A program made the translations under genes and the position numbers. A model generated the notes under the pieces. The model made no database searches and was not told the DNA's origin. It was given only the letters and a program-made list of their open reading frames with translations. This document shows, in pieces, positions 1 through 5,921 of a stretch of DNA of 5,921 nucleotides (positions are counted from its first letter, which is position 1; each line of letters begins with the position of its first letter). The DNA is from an uncultured euryarchaeote (GTDB taxonomy: Archaea; Nanohalarchaeota; Nanosalinia; Nanosalinales; Nanosalinaceae): the NCBI GenBank assembly GCA_937132175.1, contig CAKZNU010000124.1:1-5921 (forward strand), read 5' to 3'.

Positions 1-1312
1 CTATCTTCTCTCTCAGCTCCTGCTCCCTTTGTCTGTATGTCTCCGGGTTCTTCACCGGCCTACCACATCTTGAACACTTTCCTTCCTCTAGAGTCTGTTT
101 TATACCTCTGTGTTCGGACTCGAGTTCTCCCATTTGTTTCTCAAGTTTTCCTATCCTGTCTTTTCTTTCACCCATCTCTTTCTCAACCGCCTCGACGCCT
201 GTTGCATCGTACCTCGAGGCGAGTTCTGAGGCTTCATCGGTGATTTCCTTCAGTGTTCTCTCCGTTTCTGATATTTCCTCCTCTAAGCTCTGTTTTTCCT
301 TTTGGGCAGACTTTATCTCTTCAGAGATCTCGTCCAGTCGGCCTCTGATCTCTTCTTTTTTCTCCTGAGCGGCCTCGACGGACTCCAGTTTTTCCTTGAG
401 GGATTCTTCCTCATCCTTCAGGTTGGAGATTTCTGATTCTGCCTCATCGATGCTTTCCTGTATATCTTCTTTCTCCGGGAACTCTTGAAGTCTGGTCTCT
501 AGGCTTTCCATTTTGGATCGTGTTTCCTCTACTTCTTTTGCCTTCGAGACTTTTTCCTCTAGGATCTCTTTTTCCTCTTCTATCTTCGATTTTTCGTCTC
601 TGATTTCCTCCAGCTTTGATTCCTGTTGTGATATACTCTCTTCGAGTTCCTTGAGGTCGTTTCCTGTTTCTTCTCGGTCCTCCCTGAGATCTTCCAGGTT
701 TTCCCTGAGTTCGTCTCTCTGTTCTTTTCTTGCGTCGAGGCCTTCAATTTCTTTCTCTTTTTCATCTATCACCTCTTTCATCTGGTTGGAGAGCTGTTCT
801 ACGGTTTTGAAGTTGAATATGTAATCGAGGGCTTTTTTCTGGTCTGTGCCTCCCTCTATCTTCTGGACGAACTTTTGCTGGGCGGCATAGACCACGTTTT
901 CCAGTGTTTTCCTGTCGAGTCCGGTGATCTCCTCTATCTTCGAGTTGACCTCTGATACCTTTGCTCCGTTTTCTGTGCCTTCCAGCACTCTGCGGGTCTC
1001 TCCCTCTATTCTTCCGACTGTGTAGGTTCCTCCGGAGCTCTGTGAGTAAGATCTCTCCATGAAGTAGGTTTTTCCGTTTTTGTGGATCTGTATCTCCACA
1101 TCCATTCTGGACTTTCCGAAGGTGATGTACTCCTTCGGTGATCTGAATCCTTTGTTGAATGCGTCTCCTGTCAGAGCGAAGTAGATGGCGTAGAAGATAC
1201 TGGACTTTCCTGCGTTGTTCTCTCCCTCTATCAGGTTGAGGTTCTCGGTGAACTCTATTTCCTCGTTCCTGAACTTCCTGAAGTTGTTCATCCTCAGCTT
1301 CTCTATCCTCAT
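1..1312 (-). CDS. rad50: DNA double-strand break repair ATPase Rad50, N-terminal half (cut by window edge)
   Basis: Rad50 is the SMC-like ATPase partner of Mre11; the complex binds, tethers and opens broken DNA ends in the cytoplasm. Reading the minus strand from the ATG at 1312 gives 437 residues without a stop, running off the window at base 1. Residues 1-165 form the N-terminal ATPase lobe. The Walker A motif is GENNAGKSS (30-38, Lys36), and a probable Q-loop lies at YAAQQKF (Gln145/146). Residues about 170-412 are a Glu/Lys/Arg-rich heptad-like coiled coil. A zinc hook CSRC follows (Cys413, Cys416), the only two cysteines visible, and then the descending arm begins. The hook sits roughly where it does in archaeal Rad50s of about 850-900 residues, so about half the protein is missing, including signature motif, Walker B and D-loop. 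The ATG overlaps the mre11 stop as ATGA, with GGAGG 9 nt upstream. Because the C-terminal half is unseen, another SMC/SbcC-like ATPase cannot be fully excluded, but the Mre11 neighbour makes Rad50 very likely. Confidence 0.93.
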   Translation of the reverse strand, partial: MRIEKLRMNNFRKFRNEEIEFTENLNLIEGENNAGKSSIFYAIYFALTGDAFNKGFRSPKEYITFGKSRMDVEIQIHKNGKTYFMERSYSQSSGGTYTVGRIEGETRRVLEGTENGAKVSEVNSKIEEITGLDRKTLENVVYAAQQKFVQKIEGGTDQKKALDYIFNFKTVEQLSNQMKEVIDEKEKEIEGLDARKEQRDELRENLEDLREDREETGNDLKELEESISQQESKLEEIRDEKSKIEEEKEILEEKVSKAKEVEETRSKMESLETRLQEFPEKEDIQESIDEAESEISNLKDEEESLKEKLESVEAAQEKKEEIRGRLDEISEEIKSAQKEKQSLEEEISETERTLKEITDEASELASRYDATGVEAVEKEMGERKDRIGKLEKQMGELESEHRGIKQTLEEGKCSRCGRPVKNPETYRQREQELREKI

Positions 1313-2523
1313 TCTTCCTTTCCTCCGAACATCTCCTTCTCTATGGTTTTCCTGAGGTCCTGTCTCGCCTCTTTTTCCAGCCTCAGGCCGGAAGAGGTTA
1401 GGTTCTCCTCGTTTGAAAGCATTGATCTCGTCTTCGTGTGCAGAGACCGGGTCTTTTTCCTTTTTTCCTCCTCTTCTAGGTTCATCTCGAGATACTGTTC
1501 GAGGCTGAAGCGGTCCTGACCTGATTCGTACCTGTCCTCGGAACCGGTTTCTACGTCTAGAATCGTATCCGCCATCAAGACGCTTTCCAGGGAGTTAAGT
1601 TCCTCCCTTATCCTCTGTGTCGGTACCTCGCCGGGGTTTTCCGCCCGTCCCGAGACCCTCACCTTCACTGCGTAATCCTTTTTCTCCTCCAATTTATCCT
1701 TCACGATCTCTCTTATTTCTGCCGGTTTCTTCTTGACGTCGAAGACCTCTTTCCTGAGCTCCAGAATCTGTGGAACCCTGCGTTTTTCCACCTCGAGGCC
1801 GTCTTCCCCGATCTCTACGATGTTATAGCCCTTGTCGAACTCCGTGGTGTTGAAGTCATAGTCTATCGTGCCTCCGGTCGCGGCAAATACTGTACCGTTT
1901 ATTCTTTGCTCCTGGTTTGGCTGGTGGTCATGTCCTATGGCCACGTAGTCGAGGTTTTTCTCCGCAAGCATGTCTGCCTTCGCCAGGTTCTCCGAGTAGC
2001 TTCTGGTCACTCCCTCCACGAAGTCATGTAGTAACAACAGGTTGATTCCTTCCTCACGTGGCTCGAACTCTCTGAGAACCTCTGGCGTTCTCGATGCATG
2101 GTATCCAAGCCCGTAGATCCTGAGATCCTCGTTGAAGTCTATGTATCCATCCTCGGGAAAGTTTGAGGCCTGTGGATCGATTAGCTGGACGTACTCCGAG
2201 GTCAGGTGCTCGATTGCAAGCCCTTTCATGTTTCTGTCCTGGCCGAAGCTTCTGTCGTGGTTTCCCCTTATACAGTACATCGGTATCCCGTTTTCCTCCA
2301 GCTTCTCCAGTCTCTTTTCCGCTGCCTCTATGACGGTGTGCCATGGATAGACCGTGTCAAAGACGTCTCCGGCATGGATCACCAGATCAACGTCTTCCTC
2401 TACAGCTTTCTGTATGCAGTGCTGGAACGCCTTAATAGAGCTTTCTACACGTCTCTTCCGGATGTCTGAGGGATGTTTTCTGCCGAGATGTGTGTCTCCA
2501 AAATGCAGTATCCTATATGTCAA
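1309..2523 (-). CDS. mre11: DNA double-strand break repair nuclease Mre11
   Basis: Mre11 is the Mn-dependent exo/endonuclease of the Mre11-Rad50 complex, which trims DNA ends and starts resection. The 404-residue protein carries the calcineurin-like phosphoesterase motifs in order: GDTHLG (Asp10, His12), GDVFD (Asp53), RGNHD (Asn88, His89), LLLHD (His166) and GHDH (His198, His200). All metal ligands expected of an active enzyme appear present. Residues about 205-330 fit the capping domain. The charged helical C-terminus (about 335-404) is where archaeal Mre11 binds the base of the Rad50 coiled coil. Length is typical of archaeal Mre11. The start is a TTG at 2523; no ATG or GTG lies close by in frame, and beginning later would remove the first beta strand leading to GDTH. 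A weak GAGG lies 9 nt upstream. The frame overlaps the end of herA by 11 bases and its own TGA overlaps the rad50 ATG, implying translational coupling. The identification is firm. Confidence 0.96.
   Translation of the reverse strand: MTYRILHFGDTHLGRKHPSDIRKRRVESSIKAFQHCIQKAVEEDVDLVIHAGDVFDTVYPWHTVIEAAEKRLEKLEENGIPMYCIRGNHDRSFGQDRNMKGLAIEHLTSEYVQLIDPQASNFPEDGYIDFNEDLRIYGLGYHASRTPEVLREFEPREEGINLLLLHDFVEGVTRSYSENLAKADMLAEKNLDYVAIGHDHQPNQEQRINGTVFAATGGTIDYDFNTTEFDKGYNIVEIGEDGLEVEKRRVPQILELRKEVFDVKKKPAEIREIVKDKLEEKKDYAVKVRVSGRAENPGEVPTQRIREELNSLESVLMADTILDVETGSEDRYESGQDRFSLEQYLEMNLEEEEKRKKTRSLHTKTRSMLSNEENLTSSGLRLEKEARQDLRKTIEKEMFGGKEE
1322..1326 (-). promoter_or_regulatory. Shine-Dalgarno site of rad50
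   Basis: The minus strand reads GGAGG within the last codons of mre11, 9 nt before the rad50 ATG at 1312. Together with the ATGA stop/start overlap it supports re-initiation or coupled translation of Rad50 after Mre11. Confidence 0.65.
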
Positions 2524-4114
2524 GGCTGTCTTCCTCTCCCAGGGCGTCGGTTGTGTTTTCTCTCTTTTCTGCGTCCTCTCTTGCGTCCTCTAGATTTCCG
2601 GGTATGTCTATGTCGTCTCCTCCGTGTTCGGTCTTCCTCTCTCTGATGTGGACCACCGAAGGTATGTTTACCGCTGGACCTGTTATGATGGCGTCTCCGA
2701 CGTTGAGTCCCGGCAGCTCGTCGATCATTCCGTGTGCCATGGATTCGGAGGCCGAGGCGATGCTTTGCTGGTCCTTGCGGTTGACGATTCTCTGTATTAT
2801 CATGGAGTTACACTGGCTGAGTACGTCTTCGTCGATTTTTGACGGGCGCTGGGTTATCAGAGTCAGGAATGCACCGAACTTTCGGCCCTCTGATGCCATC
2901 TCCGAGAGCTTTTCCTTGGCTCTCGAGTCCATGCCTTTTCCGGTCTCGGCAGGACAGAGCCTGTGAGCCTCCTCCACCACTGTAAATATCGGGTATCTGT
3001 ACGTCTCCCCGTCTTCTCCCAGTGAATGTCTTACCCGTGCCTGGTATATACGGTTGAGTACAAGCTCGGAGATCAGGTCCTGTGCCTTGAAAGGTATGCC
3101 TGAGAGATCAAGTACTGTGAGCTGTCGGGGAGATACAAGCTCCTCGAAGTTTATCTCTGTGGTACCGAAGATTCCGTAGCTCTGAAGTCTTTCAAGCTTG
3201 AACTGTACCTTCTCTGCGTGTTCAATAGTCTCCGTCTTGTTTCCGTCCTCATCCAGAAGTATTTCGTCGTCCTGTATCCTGTCCAGTACATCTATCAGGT
3301 TCTCGAGGCTGTAAGGATAGTTTTCTCCGTTCTCTTCCTTCACGTGTTCGACCGCTGTCCGGACCATCTTCCTCTGGTTGGTGAAGTCTTCCCTTATTCC
3401 TGCCAGCTCGGAGAGCTTTCTCCATCCGAGCTTCGAGGTCTTTACCGTGATCTGGTACTGTTCGCTTCCCGGGTTCCGGGCCTTGAAGACCTGTACCTTG
3501 TCCGTGTGGTCGAAGCCTTCGTTTTTCTCCTGGCTCATCTTGACGTAGTCTCCGTGAGGATCTAGAGCCACGATTGAGGCTCCTTTATCCAGCATCTCCT
3601 CGATTATGACTCCGGCGGTATGGCTCTTTCCTGCCCCGGTAGCTGCAAGTATCGCCAGGTGCCTGTTCAGGCCCTCTATATCAAGCTGTGCATCCACAGA
3701 GTCTCTGGTAAGTATGCTGCCTACCTCGAGTCCTTCTTCCACGGAGACGAAGCTCTCGAGGAACTCATCCGGTGCCTTCTCTACTGCGGTACCTGGCTTC
3801 GGTGCGTATCTTGGCTTTCGGACTCCGGTCTCGGACAGGTACCCGATTACCTGTGCCTTCGCCTTCGTCCGGGTAGAGTCTACGCCCTGTTGTTCCATGG
3901 TCTCTACTGCCTCGATAGGTGTGCCTTCGGACATTGCCGGGTTCATCTTCTCCAGTCCGGTTACCTGTCCAAGTACCTTCTCCGTGTCTCCGTCTCCGGT
4001 CTTGATCTCGAGACGTATGTACTCGAAGACCGCCGGCTCCATATCTTCCTTTACGGCAAACTCGAAGTTTTTGGTGTCTGCGGTGCCCACGACGCGTCCT
4101 ATCTTTTCAGGCAC
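2513..4114 (-). CDS. herA: DNA double-strand break repair helicase/translocase HerA
   Basis: HerA is a hexameric FtsK/VirB4-like DNA-pumping ATPase that works with NurA to resect DNA ends. Numbering from the GTG at 4114 (533 residues), an N-terminal HAS-barrel, the expected NurA-contacting region, spans about 5-130 and begins with IGRVVG. The RecA-like core holds Walker A AATGAGKS (157-164, Lys163), Walker B IVALDPHGD (Asp185), the HerA-type VVEEAHRL (Glu381, Glu382) and LITQRPSKID (Gln422, Arg423; the Arg is a candidate arginine finger). Walker A begins with Ala instead of Gly. The last 39 residues are an acidic, probably disordered tail. An in-frame GTG at 4123 is possible, but AGGAGG at 4125-4130 would then lie only 1 nt away; it lies 10 nt from the GTG at 4114, so the latter is preferred. 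The frame overlaps the nurA end by 8 bases (17 with the longer start) and the mre11 start by 11. Family assignment is very secure; the exact start is less so. Confidence 0.95.
   Translation of the reverse strand: MPEKIGRVVGTADTKNFEFAVKEDMEPAVFEYIRLEIKTGDGDTEKVLGQVTGLEKMNPAMSEGTPIEAVETMEQQGVDSTRTKAKAQVIGYLSETGVRKPRYAPKPGTAVEKAPDEFLESFVSVEEGLEVGSILTRDSVDAQLDIEGLNRHLAILAATGAGKSHTAGVIIEEMLDKGASIVALDPHGDYVKMSQEKNEGFDHTDKVQVFKARNPGSEQYQITVKTSKLGWRKLSELAGIREDFTNQRKMVRTAVEHVKEENGENYPYSLENLIDVLDRIQDDEILLDEDGNKTETIEHAEKVQFKLERLQSYGIFGTTEINFEELVSPRQLTVLDLSGIPFKAQDLISELVLNRIYQARVRHSLGEDGETYRYPIFTVVEEAHRLCPAETGKGMDSRAKEKLSEMASEGRKFGAFLTLITQRPSKIDEDVLSQCNSMIIQRIVNRKDQQSIASASESMAHGMIDELPGLNVGDAIITGPAVNIPSVVHIRERKTEHGGDDIDIPGNLEDAREDAEKRENTTDALGEEDSLDI
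2533..2536 (-). promoter_or_regulatory. Weak Shine-Dalgarno-like site of mre11
   Basis: The minus strand reads GAGG within a GGGAGAGGAAG purine run near the end of herA, 9 nt before the TTG start of mre11. A weak site plus a TTG codon suggests that Mre11 synthesis depends on ribosomes finishing HerA, though this is inferred from the overlap alone. Confidence 0.4.
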
Positions 4115-5363
4115 GTTTATCACGCCTCCTTGCGTATCTATCCAGGTTTTCGCCCAGCTGGGACTCTAGGAGAGGTCGGTAGACGTTTTTCATCTCCTGG
4201 TTTGAGAGTCCTGCGTCTTCATCGGCCTGGCTGATCCATACGTTGTGCATGTTTTCACCTGCGTATCCTGTCTTTATCAGCTTCAGTGCCTCGGCCTCGG
4301 TTTCAGAGAGATTCTTTACCTCCGGTTCCCGGTCATCCAGGAGCTTTCCCTCACCCAGAAAGTCTAGTCTGATCGGAGAGTCGTTTTTTGGCCTCCAGTA
4401 AAGAGTTCTCAGGTTCGGTAGCTTTCTCAGCGCCCTGAAGTGGCTCTGGTCGTCTTGATCAACTTCTCTGCTGTCTATCGAGACACTTAGAGATACAGGG
4501 TCGGTAAATCCTTCTGTATCTGTAAACTGCTGTAGTATTTCCCTGTCGGAGTGTCTCACCCTGAACCTCTCGAAGAGGTCACGTATCTTTCTGAGCTCGT
4601 CTCCGGTCTCCAGGTTGTCTATGGCTCTTTCGACCTTTGACGGTGCATAACCTATGCTTTCGAACTCCTCATAGAGGTTTTCAAGATCTTCATCGGCCAG
4701 ATCTGTCTCGCCTGAGACTTCCTCAAGCCTGTCCTCCAGTATCTCCTTCATAATCTTTCTGTAGAGTATCCCTGAGTTCGGGTCCTTTGATACGCCTACA
4801 AGCATCAGGTTTTCCCTGGACCTTGCCTGTTTTAGAAGCTTCTGGAAACTCGATGTCAGTCTTGCCTTTATGTTCTTTCTGTCCGAGATCCTGAGTTCTC
4901 CGGGCTTGACGTACATTCTTGTGAGGAGTGTGCCGTCTACAAGGAGATAGGTGGGTTTTTCAAAATCTTCATTTTCTATAGCCTTCAGCATTGACTCTAT
5001 CTCGACCTTTTCGCTAATCCTTCTCATAAACTCCTCGTAATCCTCCTTCCTGTAAGGCCTTACTACACCGGTTTCCAGTGCTCTGGAGGTTTCGGCTCCG
5101 GAGTCGGTGGTTGATGCCCGGGCCACAAAGAAGTTGGTATTGTTCCGGAACTCTATCTCGTTTCTTCCTGCATCTGTTCCCATGACCCTGAATCCTTCGG
5201 TTTCATCTACTTCCTGGGTGTTGAAGACGGATTCGATCTTCCCTGATACTGCTTCCCCGATCTCTCCGTCTACACCTCCCTCTAAGGCCTGTTTAACGGA
5301 TGATCTTCTGTCCGAGATCTCCTGATTGAATATTCCTGTAAACCCTGACAATTTCTTTACCAC
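4107..5363 (-). CDS. nurA: DNA double-strand break repair nuclease NurA
   Basis: NurA is a Mn-dependent 5'-3' nuclease with an RNase H-like fold; its dimer docks on the HerA hexamer and degrades the 5' strand during end resection. The 418-residue product shows the family's spaced acidic motifs: VMGTDAGRNEIEF (Asp64), YLLVDGTLL (Asp143), LVGVSKD (Lys193) and a C-terminal conserved block with PIRLDFLG (about 330-337) and a His at 373. I infer that Asp64 and Asp143 bind metal. Residues about 205-285 are an acidic helical stretch between the Lys motif and the next strand and look like a lineage-specific insertion. There are no cysteines. The start is a GTG at 5363 with no convincing Shine-Dalgarno, but a TATA-like element is centred 28 bases upstream, which fits a leaderless first gene of the operon. 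It overlaps herA, its functional partner, supporting the call; the sequence is divergent, so context carries part of the weight. Confidence 0.9.
   Translation of the reverse strand: MVKKLSGFTGIFNQEISDRRSSVKQALEGGVDGEIGEAVSGKIESVFNTQEVDETEGFRVMGTDAGRNEIEFRNNTNFFVARASTTDSGAETSRALETGVVRPYRKEDYEEFMRRISEKVEIESMLKAIENEDFEKPTYLLVDGTLLTRMYVKPGELRISDRKNIKARLTSSFQKLLKQARSRENLMLVGVSKDPNSGILYRKIMKEILEDRLEEVSGETDLADEDLENLYEEFESIGYAPSKVERAIDNLETGDELRKIRDLFERFRVRHSDREILQQFTDTEGFTDPVSLSVSIDSREVDQDDQSHFRALRKLPNLRTLYWRPKNDSPIRLDFLGEGKLLDDREPEVKNLSETEAEALKLIKTGYAGENMHNVWISQADEDAGLSNQEMKNVYRPLLESQLGENLDRYARRRDKRA
4125..4130 (-). promoter_or_regulatory. Shine-Dalgarno site that decides the herA start
   Basis: The minus strand reads AGGAGG here, inside the last codons of nurA. 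It is 1 nt from the GTG at 4123, too close to work, and 10 nt from the in-frame GTG at 4114, a usable spacing. It therefore argues for the shorter HerA. Confidence 0.6.
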
Positions 5364-5382
5364 CTACAATCTAACTATGTGG

Positions 5383-5399
5383 AAAGCATTTAATCTCTC
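5383..5399. promoter_or_regulatory. Putative shared bidirectional TATA/BRE core promoter of nurA and the DUF192 gene
   Basis: The 52-base gap between the divergent genes holds ATTTAAT at 5388-5394, which reads ATTAAAT on the other strand, close to the archaeal TATA consensus in both directions. Its centre (5391) is 25 bases from the plus-strand ATG at 5416 and 28 bases from the minus-strand GTG at 5363. Purine-rich BRE-like bases precede it on each strand (GGAAAG on plus, GGAGAG on minus). With the usual archaeal TATA-to-start spacing near 26, both transcripts would begin almost at the start codon. This is inferred from spacing and base composition only. Confidence 0.5.
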
Positions 5400-5415
5400 C
5401 AGCATATCCTTACTC

Positions 5416-5901
5416 ATGGACTCCAGATATCTGTACCTGGCTGCAGTCACCTTCCTGGTGAGCGCTGCTTTTCTGTTTATCCCTGGAGCTTCTCAGCCAG
5501 GTTCGGAAACCGAGGTAGTGTTCAGAACCTCTTCTGATAGTGTCTCAATACAGGCAGAGGTGGCAAATACGACCGGACAGATAAGGCGAGGGCTAATGGA
5601 CCGAGACTCCCTGCCCCGAGATGAGGGAATGATCTTCGTCTTCGACCGTGAAGGGGATAGAGCCTTCTGGATGAAGAATACGTCTATAGCTCTTGACATA
5701 ATCTTTCTGGACTCGGAGGGTAGAATCGTTGGCATCAGACAGGCAGACCCGGAACCGGGGACCTCCGAGGAAAACCTTACGCTGTACACAAGCCCCCAGC
5801 CGGCAAAGTACGTTATCGAGGTAAACCAGGGATTTTCACGGAAACACGGTATACAGCCGGGAGACGAAGTCTCCGCGCCAGGATATCCCCCCGGAATCTA
5901 G
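5416..5901 (+). CDS. DUF192 family protein, exported or membrane-anchored
   Basis: This 161-residue protein belongs to the DUF192 family (PF02643, COG1430), a small beta-rich domain whose biochemical function is not settled. The family's motifs appear in order: RRGLMDRDSL (57-66), GMIFVFD (71-77), FWMKNT (84-89), LDIIF (93-97), YVIEV (132-136) and a final GIQPGDEV. Residues about 5-22 are hydrophobic, so the domain is probably secreted or held outside the membrane by an N-terminal anchor; there is no cysteine and hence no lipobox. The ATG at 5416 is preferred: it places a short charged N-terminus before the hydrophobic segment and sits 25 bases from a TATA-like element, as in a leaderless archaeal transcript. 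In-frame starts at 5326 (TTG, inside nurA) and 5377 (ATG, upstream of the TATA element) would add an unexpected extension. It diverges from the repair operon, and nothing seen ties it to DNA repair. Confidence 0.88.
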   Translation: MDSRYLYLAAVTFLVSAAFLFIPGASQPGSETEVVFRTSSDSVSIQAEVANTTGQIRRGLMDRDSLPRDEGMIFVFDREGDRAFWMKNTSIALDIIFLDSEGRIVGIRQADPEPGTSEENLTLYTSPQPAKYVIEVNQGFSRKHGIQPGDEVSAPGYPPGI

Positions 5902-5921
5902 TCGTTCTTGGTATAGAGTAT

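Noticed and set aside
240..800. Strong pyrimidine bias of the plus strand, resembling a low-complexity or polypyrimidine tract
   Set aside because: It is explained by the Glu/Lys/Arg-rich coiled coil (GAG, GAA, AAA, AGA codons) encoded on the other strand; no exact tandem repeat was found by eye.
513..824. Plus-strand open frame rich in Ser and Phe
   Set aside because: It is the antisense of the Rad50 coiled coil: Glu/Lys/Arg-rich codons read backwards give Ser/Phe/Leu. It shows no domain, start signal or normal composition.
2490..2966. Plus-strand open frame of 158 codons opposite the herA end
   Set aside because: It is antisense to conserved HerA motifs and the mre11 start, is Ser/Met-rich without a domain, and has no promoter or ribosome site.
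3606..4234. Two long plus-strand open frames opposite herA
   Set aside because: They lie antisense to the conserved HerA N-terminal and Walker A region, show no recognisable domain, and the minus-strand gene explains the sequence fully.
5326..5415. Longer N-terminus for the DUF192 protein (TTG at 5326 or ATG at 5377)
   Set aside because: It would overlap nurA or start upstream of the TATA-like element, and would add about 13-30 residues before the natural hydrophobic N-terminal segment.
5493..5789. Minus-strand open frame opposite the DUF192 gene
   Set aside because: It is antisense to the conserved DUF192 motifs and has no recognisable features of its own.

Overview
The window looks archaeal and is almost entirely coding. 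One minus-strand operon fills about nine tenths of it: nurA, herA, mre11 and rad50, transcribed in that order. A single divergent plus-strand gene (DUF192 family, exported or membrane-anchored) occupies the right end. The HerA-NurA pair beside Mre11-Rad50 is an archaeal signature. The proteins are rich in Asp and Glu, Arg is often encoded by AGA/AGG and Ile by ATA, and cysteine is very rare. That suggests a salt-adapted archaeon, possibly a nanohaloarchaeon or another DPANN lineage, but this taxonomic guess is inference only.

Layout from left to right: positions 1-1312 (minus) hold the first 437 residues of Rad50, cut by the window edge just past the zinc hook. Positions 1309-2523 (minus) hold complete Mre11. 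Positions 2513-4114 (or 4123, minus) hold complete HerA. Positions 4107-5363 (minus) hold complete NurA. Positions 5364-5415 are the only clear intergenic stretch and carry what looks like one AT-rich TATA element serving both directions. Positions 5416-5901 (plus) hold the DUF192 protein, and the last 20 bases hold nothing that can be assigned. No stretch of 300 bases or more lacks a gene. I saw no RNA gene, mobile element, CRISPR array or long repeat.

The four operon genes form the archaeal double-strand-break resection module. Mre11-Rad50 recognises and trims the broken end. The HerA hexameric translocase with the NurA nuclease then resects it to leave 3' single-stranded DNA for RadA. All four reading frames overlap (8 or 17, 11 and 4 bases), which implies one transcript and translational coupling, and three of the four start with GTG or TTG. 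This is a known system rather than a new one. The points most worth a second look are the apparently symmetric promoter with two leaderless starts, the divergent Rad50 ATPase motifs, the gene order with nurA first, and a helical acidic segment inside NurA.
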